A DNA stretch of 64,000 nucleotides from Enterovibrio norvegicus DSM 15893 (GCF_900115495.1 NZ_FOWR01000012.1:79227-143226), one strand, 5' to 3'. Positions 39,499-50,254 are shown, counted from the stretch's first letter. The notes: generated by a model not told the origin, from the letters alone. A program made the numbers and translations.

Positions 39499-40215
39499 TC
39501 AATCTATTAGCGATGCTTTCTGAATCACGATGATGTCTTCAATGCCCTTATTGGCCAGCGACAACATGGCATTCAATTCTTCTGCCGTAAACGGTTCACC
39601 TTCCGCGGTGCCCTGCACTTCAATCATGCGGCCATCTTCTAGCATGACAACATTCATGTCAGTTTCAGCGGCGGAGTCTTCAAGATACTCAAGGTCGCAG
39701 ATTGGCGTACCTTCATAGATGCCGACAGAAACAGCAGCAACGTGGCCCTTCATTGGGTTTGCTTTCAGTTTACCTTCAGCAACCAGTTTGTTGAGCGCAT
39801 CCGCCATTGCAACGCTTGCACCCGAAATAGAGGCAGTGCGTGTGCCACCGTCCGCTTGAATAACGTCACAGTCAACGGTAATAGTGAAATCACCCAGTTG
39901 ATCAAGGTTTACCGCTGCACGAAGGCTACGCGCGATAAGACGTTGGATTTCCATGGTACGACCGCCTTGCTTGCCGTTCGCCGCTTCACGACGGTTACGG
40001 GTGTGGGTCGCACGTGGCAGCATGCCGTATTCAGCAGTGATCCAGCCTTGGCCTTTACCTTTTAGAAAACGCGGCACGCCTTCTTCAACGGTTGCGGTAC
40101 AGATGACTTTCGTGTCGCCAAACTCCACCAACACAGAGCCTTCCGCATGTGCGGTAAAATGACGTGTCATGGTTACTGGACGAATTTGACCAACTTCTCT
40201 TCCGCTAGGACGCAT
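39499..40215 (-). CDS. rph: Ribonuclease PH
   Basis: Phosphorolytic 3'-exonuclease that trims tRNA precursors. It has 238 residues, the full length (many E. coli K-12 strains carry a frameshift, which is absent here). Conserved blocks are [52 protein letters not shown] and [11 protein letters not shown]. It is followed by the pyrE attenuator and divergent from yicC. Confidence 0.97.
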   Translation of the reverse strand: MRPSGREVGQIRPVTMTRHFTAHAEGSVLVEFGDTKVICTATVEEGVPRFLKGKGQGWITAEYGMLPRATHTRNRREAANGKQGGRTMEIQRLIARSLRAAVNLDQLGDFTITVDCDVIQADGGTRTASISGASVAMADALNKLVAEGKLKANPMKGHVAAVSVGIYEGTPICDLEYLEDSAAETDMNVVMLEDGRMIEVQGTAEGEPFTAEELNAMLSLANKGIEDIIVIQKASLID

Positions 40216-40335
40216 AGGGTTCCACCTGTAATAAACTGCTGAATTTCGTTAACCCGCGATTATAGCGATTTCGGTCTAGTCACGCTAACACTAACCACAA
40301 GTGAACGGTTTTTTCTCATCTCATGCGCCATGTGG

Positions 40336-40365
40336 CTGACACCTTGCCAAGCAACTGCGTATAAT
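40336..40365 (+). promoter_or_regulatory. Predicted sigma-70 promoter of yicC
   Basis: CTGACA at 40336-40341, 18-base spacer, then perfect TATAAT at 40360-40365, 31 bases before the yicC ATG. Confidence 0.7.
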
Positions 40366-40396
40366 CACATCAACATTGATAAAAGAGTGAACTTCG

Positions 40397-41260
40397 ATGA
40401 TCCACAGTATGACTGCCTACGCCCGTCGGGAAATTAAGGGCACATGGGGCTCCGCCGTTTGGGAAATCCGCTCGGTGAACCAACGCTACCTCGAAACCTA
40501 TATCCGCATGCCAGAGCAGTTCCGTGGCCTAGAACCTATCGTTCGTGAACGCTTTCGTCAGCGCCTAGCGCGCGGCAAAGTGGAATGTAACCTGCGCTTT
40601 GAAGCCAACGCTTCATCGAACACTGAGCTGAAGATTAACGAAGCGCTCGCAAAGCAGGTTATTCATGCGGCGAAGTGGATCAAAGAGATGTCTGGCGAAG
40701 GCAACATTGGTCCATTCCAAGTTCTGCAATGGCCGGGCGTGATGGAAGCACCAGAACAAGACATGGATCTGGTGAACAAAGCCTTACTAGAAGGCTTCGA
40801 TGAAGCGGTTAACGATTTCATCGCCGCACGTGCAAGCGAAGGCGACAACATGAAAGCGCTTATCGAGCAGCGTCTTGAAGCCATCGATGCGGAAGTCGTG
40901 AAAGTGCGCGCCAAAATGCCAGAAATTCTAAACTGGCAGCGCGAGCGTCTGATCACCAAGCTGGACGATGCGAAAATCGAACTTGATGCAAACCGCGTAG
41001 AGCAAGAAATCATCCTGCTGGCACAAAAATCAGATGTGGCAGAAGAACTCGATCGCCTGGACTCCCACGTATCAGAAACCAAGAAAATCCTGAAAAAAGG
41101 AGGCGCATGTGGTCGCCGCTTGGATTTCATGATGCAAGAATTCAACCGCGAATCGAACACCCTCGCGTCGAAATCCATCAGCACTGAGATCACTGCATCA
41201 GGCGTTGAATTGAAAGTGCTTATCGAGCAAATGCGCGAACAAATTCAGAATATCGAATAA
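40397..41260 (+). CDS. yicC: YicC-type endoribonuclease
   Basis: 287 residues. The YicC family was named for stationary-phase survival and was later shown to be an endoribonuclease that acts on small RNAs. The N-terminus MIHSMTAYARREIKGTWGSA and the block SVNQRYLETYIRMPEQFRGLE are family marks. The C-terminal DUF1732 part has DRLDSHVSETKKIL and GRRLDFMMQEFNRESNT. It is divergent from rph and followed by a terminator. Confidence 0.93.
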   Translation: MIHSMTAYARREIKGTWGSAVWEIRSVNQRYLETYIRMPEQFRGLEPIVRERFRQRLARGKVECNLRFEANASSNTELKINEALAKQVIHAAKWIKEMSGEGNIGPFQVLQWPGVMEAPEQDMDLVNKALLEGFDEAVNDFIAARASEGDNMKALIEQRLEAIDAEVVKVRAKMPEILNWQRERLITKLDDAKIELDANRVEQEIILLAQKSDVAEELDRLDSHVSETKKILKKGGACGRRLDFMMQEFNRESNTLASKSISTEITASGVELKVLIEQMREQIQNIE

Positions 41261-41277
41261 TTCTTACCGTTATTCTC

Positions 41278-41310
41278 AGAGCCCAGCCACCCCTCTGGGC
41301 TTTTTCTTTT
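41278..41310 (+). terminator. Terminator of yicC
   Basis: AGCCCAG/CTGGGCT stem followed by tttttctttt. Confidence 0.85.
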
Positions 41311-41526
41311 AAGATCAGTCTTATCAATTTGCGTTATCCTAAGATCAATCACGGTTGAATCTCGCGCATCACCCTTGTTGAAAAAGTCGCTTATTGGCAA
41401 TTTGCCAAATGATAACGTCAGCAATGAAAAGCGCCGCCATTCATACCGCGATGGACATAAAAGGAAAATTCAAATTTTGCGCAGTCCGTGGTAATCTGCG
41501 CGCCCTTTAACCTCACAGTGATTTAA

Positions 41527-42153
<627 letters not shown>

Positions 42154-42178
42154 ATACCAAAGCCACCGAAGATGCTTG

Positions 42179-42207
42179 TTGTTTAGCGCCAAGCGCTTTT
42201 GTATAAT
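42179..42207 (+). promoter_or_regulatory. Predicted sigma-70 promoter of rpoZ-spoT
   Basis: TTGTTT, 17-base spacer, perfect TATAAT at 42202-42207, 40 bases before the rpoZ start. Confidence 0.65.
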
Positions 42208-42246
42208 TTTCGGTCATCTTGATTTTTTTACTTATTGGAGTTCTTC

Positions 42247-42522
42247 ATGGCACGCGTAACCGTTCAAGACGCTGTTGAAAAAATTGGCAACCGTTTCGAC
42301 CTAGTATTGGTAGCCGCTCGCCGTGCACGCCAAATGCAAACTGGTGGTAAAGACGCACTGGTTCAGGAAGAGAACGATAAGCAAACTGTTATCGCTCTGC
42401 GCGAGATCGAGGAAGGCTTGATCACGAAAGACGTTCTAGATGCACGTGAGCGTCAAGAGCAGCAAGAGCAAGAAGCGGCTGAAATGGCTGCAGTAAGCAC
42501 AATTTCAGGCTCACTTCGCTAA
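42247..42522 (+). CDS. rpoZ: RNA polymerase omega subunit
   Basis: 91 residues from the ATG at 42247, which has TTGGAG before it; an in-frame ATG at 42235 lies upstream of that site. The sequence [20 protein letters not shown] and the [11 protein letters not shown] segment identify omega, which binds beta' and forms part of a ppGpp site. It heads the rpoZ-spoT operon. The tail is Glu/Gln-rich. Confidence 0.98.
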   Translation: MARVTVQDAVEKIGNRFDLVLVAARRARQMQTGGKDALVQEENDKQTVIALREIEEGLITKDVLDARERQEQQEQEAAEMAAVSTISGSLR

Positions 42523-42546
42523 TCTAACTTCAGGGAAACAGGCCGT

Positions 42547-44652
42547 TTGTATCTCTTTGATAGCCTGAAAGAAGTCGCCGCACAATACTTGCCGGAGTCG
42601 CACTTAGAGGCACTCCGGCAAGCGTATTTGGTGGCGCGTGATGCCCACGAAGGGCAAAGCCGCTCCAGTGGCGAACCTTACATTATTCATCCCATTGCCG
42701 TAGCGCGTATTCTTGCGGAGATGCGTCTCGACCACGAAACCTTGATGGCAGCCTTGCTCCATGACGTGATCGAAGACACTGAAGTCACCAAAGAAGACCT
42801 ACAGCAACGATTCGGTGATAACGTCGCCGACCTCGTCGATGGCGTGTCTAAACTCGACAAACTCAAGTTTCGCGATCGCAAAGAAGCGCAGGCGGAAAAC
42901 TTCCGCAAAATGATCATGGCCATGGCCCGTGACATTCGCGTCATCTTGATCAAATTGGCAGACCGTACGCACAACATGCGCACGCTCGGGGCACTTCGTC
43001 CTGATAAACGTCGCCGTATTGCTCGTGAAACCCTCGAGATTTTCTCTCCTTTGGCGCACCGCCTTGGTATCCACAACATCAAAGTTGAGCTTGAAGAGCT
43101 TGGCTTCGAAGCCTTGTACCCAACCCGCTATCGCGTGTTGAAGGAAGTGGTGATTCAAGCGCGCGGTAACCGCAAAGAGATGATCCAAAAAATCCATGCA
43201 GAAATCGAAGGCCGTCTTGAAGACGCAGGCATTCGCGCCTCTGTACTTGGCCGTGAGAAGAACCTTTACTCCATCTACAACAAGATGAAGAACAAAGAGC
43301 AACGCTTCCACACCATCATGGATTTGTACGCGTTTCGCGTGATTGTTGATGATTTAGATACCTGCTACCGCGTGCTGGGACAGATGCACAATCTGTACAA
43401 GCCACGTCCAGGTCGCATGAAAGATTACATCGCCGTGCCTAAAGCCAACGGCTACCAATCGCTGCATACGTCAATGATTGGTCCGCACGGTGTTCCTGTC
43501 GAAGTACAAATTCGTACCGAAGACATGGATCAAATGGCAGACAAAGGTGTTGCTGCACACTGGGCTTATAAAGACGGTGCTGAACGCGTTCAAGGCGGCA
43601 CAACAGCACAAGTGCGTGCACAACGTTGGATGCAAAGCCTGCTTGAGCTTCAGCAAAGTGCGGGCAGCTCATTCGAATTCATCGAAAACGTCAAATCTGA
43701 CTTGTTCCCAGATGAACTCTTTGTGTTCACGCCAAAAGGTCGCATCGTTGAATTGCCTGTCGGCGCAACCGCCGTCGACTTCGCGTATGCCGTGCATACG
43801 GATGTCGGTAACTCGTGCGTCGGTGCGCGTGTTAACCGCAATTCCTACCCGCTCAGCCAACCGCTGAAAAACGGTCAAGCGATCGAGATCATTACCGCAC
43901 CGGGCGCACGTCCAAACGCGGCATGGTTAAACTATGTCGTGACATCACGCGCACGCACCAAAATTCGTCAGGTGCTAAAAACCAAGCGTCGTGAAGAATC
44001 TGTCATTCTTGGCCGTCGATTGCTTAACCATGCGCTAGGCGACACCAACATTCAGGATGTTGATACTGCAAACATCGACAAAGTGCTCAAAGACCTAAAG
44101 CTGGATGAGTTGGAAGACTTGTTGGCAGCGATTGGTTTGGGCGAACTGATGAGCGTGGTGATCGCGAAACGCCTACTTGGTGATGCTGACAGCCTTGAGC
44201 AACAAGGTGGCTGTCTGCCGATTCGTGGTGCTGATGGCATCTTGCTAACGTATGCAAATTGCTGTCGTCCCATTCCGGGAGACCCGGTTATTGCGCACGT
44301 CAGCCCGGGTAAAGGTTTGGTTATTCACCGTGAAGAATGTGCCAACATCCGTGGTTACCGTCAGGAGCCGGATAAGTACATGGCGGTAGAATGGGGCGAT
44401 GACATTGACCAAGAATTTGCGACAGGCCTGCGTGTTGACATGCTCAACCACCAAGGTGCATTGGCAGACTTAACCAACACCATTGCTGCAACCGGCTCAA
44501 ACATTCAAGGTTTGACCACGGAAGAGCGCGATGGCCGTTTGTATACCATCTACGTCAAACTCACTACCAAAGACCGCATTCACCTTGCGAACATCATGCG
44601 TCGTATTCGTGTCATGCCAAACGTGGTGAAAGTCAGCCGTCAGAAAAACTGA
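42547..44652 (+). CDS. spoT: Bifunctional (p)ppGpp synthetase/hydrolase SpoT
   Basis: Controls the stringent-response alarmone. It has 701 residues beginning at a TTG, which matches the known rare start of spoT (MYLFDSLKEV). The N-terminal HD hydrolase has LLHDVIED (His72/Asp73). The synthetase domain (about 200-370) contains IYNKMKNKEQ and KANGYQSLHTS. The TGS domain is near 388-447 (VFTPKGRIVELPVGATAVDF). A zinc/CC region (CCRPIPGDPV) and a C-terminal ACT domain follow. It lies 24 bases after rpoZ. A strong terminator follows. Confidence 0.98.
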   Translation: MYLFDSLKEVAAQYLPESHLEALRQAYLVARDAHEGQSRSSGEPYIIHPIAVARILAEMRLDHETLMAALLHDVIEDTEVTKEDLQQRFGDNVADLVDGVSKLDKLKFRDRKEAQAENFRKMIMAMARDIRVILIKLADRTHNMRTLGALRPDKRRRIARETLEIFSPLAHRLGIHNIKVELEELGFEALYPTRYRVLKEVVIQARGNRKEMIQKIHAEIEGRLEDAGIRASVLGREKNLYSIYNKMKNKEQRFHTIMDLYAFRVIVDDLDTCYRVLGQMHNLYKPRPGRMKDYIAVPKANGYQSLHTSMIGPHGVPVEVQIRTEDMDQMADKGVAAHWAYKDGAERVQGGTTAQVRAQRWMQSLLELQQSAGSSFEFIENVKSDLFPDELFVFTPKGRIVELPVGATAVDFAYAVHTDVGNSCVGARVNRNSYPLSQPLKNGQAIEIITAPGARPNAAWLNYVVTSRARTKIRQVLKTKRREESVILGRRLLNHALGDTNIQDVDTANIDKVLKDLKLDELEDLLAAIGLGELMSVVIAKRLLGDADSLEQQGGCLPIRGADGILLTYANCCRPIPGDPVIAHVSPGKGLVIHREECANIRGYRQEPDKYMAVEWGDDIDQEFATGLRVDMLNHQGALADLTNTIAATGSNIQGLTTEERDGRLYTIYVKLTTKDRIHLANIMRRIRVMPNVVKVSRQKN

Positions 44653-44676
44653 TCGCTGTCTCGACGATAAACATTC

Positions 44677-44704
44677 AAACGCCCGCTTTTTGCGGGCGTT
44701 TTTT
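44677..44704 (+). terminator. Terminator of rpoZ-spoT
   Basis: AACGCCCGC/GCGGGCGTT stem with a TTTTT loop, then a T-run. Confidence 0.9.
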
Positions 44705-44748
44705 ATCCATACATTATGCGTCCATGAAGGGCGAGAAAGAGAACAACC

Positions 44749-45441
44749 ATGACTCCAGAACGTTTTGCGCGCATTCATGAAGTACTGGCAACGCGTCAAC
44801 CCGATTTGACCGTGTGCATGGAAGAAGTCCATAAACCCAACAACATTTCCGCCATCATCCGCACCGCCGACGCCGTTGGCGTGCACCAAGTCCATGCGGT
44901 TTGGCCTCGTAACAGCAAAATGCGCACCTTGGGTGGCACCTCCGCAGGGGCGCGCAACTGGGTAGATGTGGTCACCCATGACAACACGCCCGATGCCTTC
45001 GCACAGTTAAAAGCACAAGGCATGCAAATACTGGTGACCAACTTGTCTGAACGTGCCGTGGATTTTCGCGAGATTGATTACACCAAACCCACGGCCATCG
45101 TATTGGGCCAAGAGAAGACAGGCATCAGCCAGCAAGCGCTTGAAATGGCAAATCAAGACATCATCATTCCCATGGTAGGTATGGTACAGTCACTCAATGT
45201 ATCCGTTGCCAGCGCCCTGATTTTGTACGAAGCGCAGCGTCAGCGCCAAAATGCAGGCATGTACCAACGCACACGTACGTTGATCCCACAGGCAGAGGTT
45301 GACCGCATCTTGTTTGAGCGTGGTCATCCTGTGTTAGCGAAAGTCGCCAAGCGAAAAGGTTTACCTTATCCCGTGCTGGATGAAGAAGGGCAAATCGCGG
45401 CAGACGATGCGTGGTGGGCACAAATGCAGGCAGCTCGATAA
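44749..45441 (+). CDS. trmH: tRNA (guanosine-18-2'-O)-methyltransferase
   Basis: SpoU/TrmH-family SPOUT enzyme that methylates G18 in the D-loop. It has 230 residues. Motifs are NISAIIRTADAVGVHQVHAV (motif 1 with Asn and Arg), TAIVLGQEKTGIS (motif 2) and MVQSLNVSVASALILYEA (motif 3, cofactor knot). The C-terminal extension after residue 175 is typical of TrmH. It lies between spoT and recG in the same direction. Confidence 0.96.
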   Translation: MTPERFARIHEVLATRQPDLTVCMEEVHKPNNISAIIRTADAVGVHQVHAVWPRNSKMRTLGGTSAGARNWVDVVTHDNTPDAFAQLKAQGMQILVTNLSERAVDFREIDYTKPTAIVLGQEKTGISQQALEMANQDIIIPMVGMVQSLNVSVASALILYEAQRQRQNAGMYQRTRTLIPQAEVDRILFERGHPVLAKVAKRKGLPYPVLDEEGQIAADDAWWAQMQAAR

Positions 45442-45467
45442 CCCTTATTCTGGAGAGATAAGCAAAC

Positions 45468-47549
45468 ATGCGCGCGTCAATGTTGGATGCCATTCCCCTC
45501 ACCTCACTGACTGGTGTGGGTGGCAAAATGGCAGAAAAGCTGGAGAAAATCGGTTTATTCACCGTGCAGGATTTGCTGTTCCATCTCCCCTATCGCTATG
45601 AAGATCGCACCCGCATTTGGCCAATCATCAGCTTGATGCCGGGGCAGCACGGCACGGTTGAAGGTGAAATCGTTAGCAATAACACCACCTTTGGTCGTCG
45701 TCGCATGTTGACGGTGAAGCTCACTGACGGCAACGGTTCATTGACGCTTCGCTTCTTCAACTTCAACGCCGCAATGAAAAACAGCCTTGAGGTTGGAAAA
45801 CGCGTTAAAGCCTATGGCGAGATCAAACGTGGTCAAGGTGGGTTGGAGATCATCCACCCTGAATACAGCGTGTTTTCAGAGCCTACAGAGCTGAGCTTAG
45901 AAGAAACCCTCACGCCAGTTTACCCAACCACGGAAGGCCTTCGCCAGCTCACGCTGAGAAATTTGACCGACCAAGCCCTTGAGCTACTCGAGAGCACTGC
46001 CGTGCAAGAGTTGCTGCCTGAAGGTCTATATGATCGTCAAATTACGCTTAAAGATGCACTCAAAGCGCTACATCGCCCAACCCCCGATGTTTCTCTTTCG
46101 GATTTAGATGACGGTAAACACCCCGCACAGAAACGTCTTATCCTTGAAGAGCTGTTAGCGCAAAACCTCTCGATGTTGGCCGTTCGCAGCAAGTTGCAGC
46201 AAGACCCTACCTTTTCACTGTCGCCTTCAACGGATTTAGTGCCTAAACTGCTTACCTCATTGCCTTTCACACCGACGGGGGCGCAAACCCGTGTGGTTGC
46301 CGACATTGAACGTGATATGGGGCTCAGCAAGCCCATGATGCGTTTAGTGCAAGGGGATGTAGGCTCAGGAAAAACCCTGGTAGCAGCACTGGCCGCACTT
46401 CAAGTGATCGAACAAGGTTACCAAGTGGCCCTCATGGCACCGACGGAGTTACTGGCGGAACAACACGCCATCAACTTTGCGCAATGGCTAGAGCCTTTAG
46501 GTATTTCCGTTGGCTGGCTTGCGGGCAAGCTGACGGGAAAAGCCAAAGAAGCAGAACTTGAAAAGATCGCCAGCGGCGACGCCAAAATGGTGGTGGGTAC
46601 CCATGCCCTGTTCCAAAAGCATGTCGAATTTGAAAACCTCGCGCTGGTCATCATTGATGAGCAGCATCGCTTTGGCGTCCACCAGCGCTTAGAACTGCGC
46701 GAGAAAGGGATGAAGAAAGGCATTCACCCGCATCAGCTCATCATGACCGCAACGCCCATCCCACGCACGCTCGCGATGACGGCATACGCTGATCTCGATA
46801 CCTCAGTGATTGATGAGTTGCCGCCAGGGCGAACACCCATTCAAACCGTTGCCGTGCCAGACACGCGCCGCATTGATATCGTCAATCGCGTGCACGCCGC
46901 CTGCATCGAAGAAGGTCGACAAGCCTACTGGGTATGTACCTTGATTGATGAGTCCGAAGTCCTTGAAGCCCAAGCCGCGGCAGAAACCGCTGATGACCTT
47001 TCCCGTGCGCTACCTGATTTAAAGATCGGCTTGGTACACGGGCGAATGAAAGCGGCAGAAAAACAAGCCGTAATGAAAGCCTTCAAAGACGGTGAACTTC
47101 ATCTTCTTGTCGCCACAACGGTGATTGAAGTGGGCGTTGATGTGCCCAATTCCAGCTTAATGATCATCGAAAACCCCGAGCGCTTAGGCTTGGCGCAATT
47201 GCACCAGCTTCGTGGTCGTGTTGGTCGAGGTTCCGTAGCAAGTCACTGTGTGCTGCTCTATCACGCGCCCCTTTCCAAAACCGCCACCCAACGTTTGGGC
47301 GTGCTTCGCGAAAGCAGCGATGGCTTTGTGATTGCACAACGTGATTTAGAAATTCGCGGTCCAGGTGAGCTTTTAGGCACCAAGCAAACGGGCATGGCGG
47401 AGTTTAAAATTGCGGATTTGGTCAGAGACCAAGGACTGATACCCGAAGTGCAAAAGCTCGCACTGTATTTGCATCAGAATTACCCAGAGAACAGCAAGGC
47501 AATCATCACGCGTTGGTTAGGGAACAAAGATAAGTACAGTAATGCGTAA
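45468..47549 (+). CDS. recG: ATP-dependent DNA helicase RecG
   Basis: Branch-migrating helicase that remodels stalled forks and D-loops. It has 693 residues. The N-terminal wedge/OB domain (about 50-150) includes YRYEDRTRIWPI. The motor has Walker A in VQGDVGSGKTLVA, Walker B in LVIIDEQHRFGV and motif III/IV in MTATPIPRTLAMTAY. The C-terminal TRG-type region has QLHQLRGRVGRG and DLEIRGPGELLGTKQTG. It begins 26 bases after trmH. ATG at 45468 or 45480 (MLDAIPLTSLTG) are both possible. Confidence 0.97.
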   Translation: MRASMLDAIPLTSLTGVGGKMAEKLEKIGLFTVQDLLFHLPYRYEDRTRIWPIISLMPGQHGTVEGEIVSNNTTFGRRRMLTVKLTDGNGSLTLRFFNFNAAMKNSLEVGKRVKAYGEIKRGQGGLEIIHPEYSVFSEPTELSLEETLTPVYPTTEGLRQLTLRNLTDQALELLESTAVQELLPEGLYDRQITLKDALKALHRPTPDVSLSDLDDGKHPAQKRLILEELLAQNLSMLAVRSKLQQDPTFSLSPSTDLVPKLLTSLPFTPTGAQTRVVADIERDMGLSKPMMRLVQGDVGSGKTLVAALAALQVIEQGYQVALMAPTELLAEQHAINFAQWLEPLGISVGWLAGKLTGKAKEAELEKIASGDAKMVVGTHALFQKHVEFENLALVIIDEQHRFGVHQRLELREKGMKKGIHPHQLIMTATPIPRTLAMTAYADLDTSVIDELPPGRTPIQTVAVPDTRRIDIVNRVHAACIEEGRQAYWVCTLIDESEVLEAQAAAETADDLSRALPDLKIGLVHGRMKAAEKQAVMKAFKDGELHLLVATTVIEVGVDVPNSSLMIIENPERLGLAQLHQLRGRVGRGSVASHCVLLYHAPLSKTATQRLGVLRESSDGFVIAQRDLEIRGPGELLGTKQTGMAEFKIADLVRDQGLIPEVQKLALYLHQNYPENSKAIITRWLGNKDKYSNA

Positions 47550-47561
47550 TGTCAGTTGGCG

Positions 47562-47617
47562 AGTTCACGAGATAAGAGAGAAAGCCTCTAGAATCTAGAT
47601 ATCTCGTCTCTCACGAA
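47562..47617. repeat. Long imperfect hairpin, possible intergenic repeat element
   Basis: Perfect 8-base arms ACGAGATA (47567-47574) and TATCTCGT (47600-47607). Outside them are GTTC and GAAC; inside is TCTAGAATCTAGA. It lies between convergent recG and the GntR gene. There is no T-run, so it is not a normal terminator. The layout fits a small dispersed intergenic repeat of Vibrionaceae, but its copy number cannot be judged here. Confidence 0.45.
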
Positions 47618-47621
47618 CTGA

Positions 47622-47996
47622 TCATTCCTCATCCCAGTGCTGCATCACCAGCGCCATCACCTCTGATTTGCTGTACCCCACTTCGCGCGCATCGGTTATC
47701 AATGCGCACAGTGCGGGCTCGATAAAACCAAAGCGATCTTCCATTCGCGCGTGCAAGCCATCTCGCTTAACGAGCATGCCTACACCGCGCTTTCTTTCTA
47801 GCCAGCCTTGCTTTTCCATCAGCTGATAGCAGCGAGAAATGGTCATAGGATTAATGTTCAGTTCTGCCGCTAATTTCCTGACAGATAAGAGTTTATCGCC
47901 CGGTTTAAGCACGCCACTCACGATCTGCCGCTGAATCTGCGTCATCAACTGGCGGAACTTTGGAGAGGGGTCTTGAGGGTCGATAATTATCTTCAT
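47622..47996 (-). CDS. GntR-family transcriptional regulator (YtrA type)
   Basis: 124 residues. The winged-helix N-terminal domain is PKFRQLMTQIQRQIVSGVL, then PGDKLLSVRKLAAELNINP and MTISRCYQLMEKQGWLERK. Only a short C-terminal helical tail follows, which defines the YtrA subfamily. YtrA regulators usually head an ABC-transporter operon that they repress; no such operon is next to this gene, so it is an orphan here. The target is unknown. Confidence 0.88.
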   Translation of the reverse strand: MKIIIDPQDPSPKFRQLMTQIQRQIVSGVLKPGDKLLSVRKLAAELNINPMTISRCYQLMEKQGWLERKRGVGMLVKRDGLHARMEDRFGFIEPALCALITDAREVGYSKSEVMALVMQHWDEE

Positions 47997-48095
47997 TTTT
48001 CATCCCTGCTGTATCGGCGATTTATTACAGTAATAGCAGATGACTCATAAATGAGACAGAAAACAGAGAAGAAATGTGTGATGAAGCAATAAAGA

Positions 48096-48133
48096 AAAAT
48101 GGCGCAGGAAACCTCGTTTCTCTGCGCCATTTT
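48096..48133 (-). terminator. Terminator of ompR-envZ
   Basis: AAAATGGCGCAG/CTGCGCCATTTT stem with an inner GAAA/TTTC pairing. Read leftward it ends in a T-rich tract. Confidence 0.85.
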
Positions 48134-48160
48134 CAGTGCGAATGTTTATGCCTCAGGCAA

Positions 48161-49534
48161 TCAGCGTCTTCGATGATTTTTCCCAAGATGCTGCCCTTGA
48201 TTGCGCGCGTGTTTACCCGCCACGGGCAAAACAATTTGCGCGCGTAACCCACCGCCAGAGCGCGGGGTTAAGTGCAACAAACCTTTGTGCTGTTCCACAA
48301 TACGTTTCACGATGGCAAGGCCAAGCCCAGTCCCTTCGCTACCGCGTGCGGTATCACCACGGGTAAAAGGTTGCAGTACCGTTTCAATCTGATCAGGAGC
48401 AATGCCGGGGCCGTTATCTTCCACCGCAATCCACTGATGACGACGATCTGCCGTACTGCCGGTGCTGATTTTCACCCAGCCACCGCCGTAACGCACTGCG
48501 TTCACCACCAAATTGGTCACTGCACGGCGAATCGCCACTTCATTCGCATCAAGGCGTCCAATCAGCTCACCTTTATCGACATCAAGCTCATGCCCTGTCG
48601 CACCATCGGCCACAGAAACATCATCCGCCAGCGCATTCAGATCAATCGCAGCCATGTCTTGCAGTTGCACCGAACGCAGGTAATCCATGAACTGATTAAT
48701 GATTTCATTACACTCTTCCGTGTCTTTAATCATGCTATCAGCAAGGTAACTGTCTTCGGGGGACATCATTTCCGTCGCCAGACGAATGCGCGTTAAAGGT
48801 GTGCGTAAATCATGACTCACGCCTGCCATCAACAATGCACGGTCTTCCTCAAGCTTTCGAATGCCTTCGCTCATTTGGTTGAACGCACGGGTTACCGCGC
48901 GAATGTCTGACGCGCCGCGTTCAGGCAATGGCGTGGGGAACTGTCCCTGACCGACATCCATCGCGGCTTTTTCCAACATGGCGAGTGGACGGTTTTGGAC
49001 TTTGATGAACACCCAGCCTCCGCCAATCATCAGTAACGCGATGACCATGGAATAGAAAAACAGCGGCTGAAAATCATCTTGATGCAGCTCTGAGAGCGGG
49101 ATCCTCATAACATAGCCAGGAAACGCTTTGCTTGATAGCCAGAGTACATAGCTCTTGTTGTCTAAGCTGATGCGCGCTTCTGTGGGCGCATTGAGTTTTT
49201 CCGACATGTCTTCGCTAATGAGGTCGACCGTTGCCGCTTGTTGGAATTCCAACAGCATCTCAGGCTCTGACTCATCATGTAGCGTTACACCAAGCTTCGC
49301 CAACAACTGACGACGCAGCAGCTCATCCATGTGGTAGATTTCGCCGTCCGCAAGGGTCACGTCATCTTCTAACATCACGGAAATTTCGTGCGCGAGGATC
49401 TTGTTGAACTGCTTAATGCTGGGCAGCAACGCATAGTTAAGAATGGTGAGATAAGAGAAAATCTGGCTGGCAATCAGAAGGCCAGCCAGTACCACGAGCG
49501 TACGGGCAAAATTGCTACGTGGAGAGAAACGCAT
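48161..49534 (-). CDS. envZ: Osmosensor histidine kinase EnvZ
   Basis: Inner-membrane sensor kinase that phosphorylates OmpR and controls porin genes. It has 457 residues. TM1 is at about 11-35, a periplasmic domain at about 36-155, TM2 at about 158-178, then HAMP. The phospho-acceptor His241 is in [20 protein letters not shown]. The ATPase has [22 protein letters not shown] and [12 protein letters not shown]. It lies 3 bases after ompR, so it is co-transcribed and coupled. The C-terminal tail is basic (KNHRRR) and longer than in E. coli. Confidence 0.96.
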   Translation of the reverse strand: MRFSPRSNFARTLVVLAGLLIASQIFSYLTILNYALLPSIKQFNKILAHEISVMLEDDVTLADGEIYHMDELLRRQLLAKLGVTLHDESEPEMLLEFQQAATVDLISEDMSEKLNAPTEARISLDNKSYVLWLSSKAFPGYVMRIPLSELHQDDFQPLFFYSMVIALLMIGGGWVFIKVQNRPLAMLEKAAMDVGQGQFPTPLPERGASDIRAVTRAFNQMSEGIRKLEEDRALLMAGVSHDLRTPLTRIRLATEMMSPEDSYLADSMIKDTEECNEIINQFMDYLRSVQLQDMAAIDLNALADDVSVADGATGHELDVDKGELIGRLDANEVAIRRAVTNLVVNAVRYGGGWVKISTGSTADRRHQWIAVEDNGPGIAPDQIETVLQPFTRGDTARGSEGTGLGLAIVKRIVEQHKGLLHLTPRSGGGLRAQIVLPVAGKHARNQGQHLGKNHRRR

Positions 49535-49537
49535 GGA

Positions 49538-50254
49538 TTACGCTTCCCCGTCAGGAACAAACACATAACCCAGACCCCAAACGGTCTGAATATAACGTGG
49601 TTTGCTTGGATCTTCTTCAATCATGCGGCGAAGACGCGAGATCTGCACATCAATCGAACGTTCCATCGCTGAGTATTCACGGCCACGCGCCATGTTCATC
49701 AATTTGTCGCGCGACATTGGCTCACGAGAATTGGTGACCAAGGCTTTTAGCACCGCAAACTCACCGGACGTCAGGGTCAGCGGCTCATCGTTGCGGAACA
49801 TTTCGCGCGTGCCCAAGTTCAGCTTAAATTGGCCAAACTCAACAATCTTTTCTTCACTCGAAGGCGCACCTGGCGCTTCAATGGTTTGACGACGCAGCAC
49901 TGCACGAATACGCGCAAGCAACTCACGAGGGTTAAACGGCTTCGGCAGATAATCATCCGCACCCACTTCCAAACCCACGATACGATCGATTTCATCACCT
50001 TTGGCCGTCAACATCAGAATAGGCAGTTGGTTGTTCGCTTGACGCAGACGACGACAAATCGATAAGCCATCTTCGCCTGGCAGCATCAAGTCCAACACCA
50101 TCAGATGGAAATTTTCACGGGATAACAGGCGATCCATTTGCTCGGCATTGGCCACACTGCGAACCTGAAAACCTTGCTCGGACAAGTAACGCTCAAGCAA
50201 AGCACGCAGACGCATATCATCATCAACAACTAGGATTTTGTAATTCTCTTGCAT
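49538..50254 (-). CDS. ompR: Osmolarity response regulator OmpR
   Basis: 238 residues. The receiver has the acidic triad VVDDD, phospho-acceptor Asp55 in LMVLDLMLPGEDG, and MLTAKG plus LPKPFNPREL. The winged-helix DNA-binding part has SREPMSRDKLMNMARGREYS and RYIQTVWGLGYVFVPDG. It is the first gene of ompR-envZ and divergent from the broken greB. Confidence 0.98.
   Translation of the reverse strand: MQENYKILVVDDDMRLRALLERYLSEQGFQVRSVANAEQMDRLLSRENFHLMVLDLMLPGEDGLSICRRLRQANNQLPILMLTAKGDEIDRIVGLEVGADDYLPKPFNPRELLARIRAVLRRQTIEAPGAPSSEEKIVEFGQFKLNLGTREMFRNDEPLTLTSGEFAVLKALVTNSREPMSRDKLMNMARGREYSAMERSIDVQISRLRRMIEEDPSKPRYIQTVWGLGYVFVPDGEA

Noticed and set aside
40663..41193. Long antisense frame in yicC (176 codons)
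   Set aside because: It is a shadow of the conserved yicC reading frame and has no independent support.
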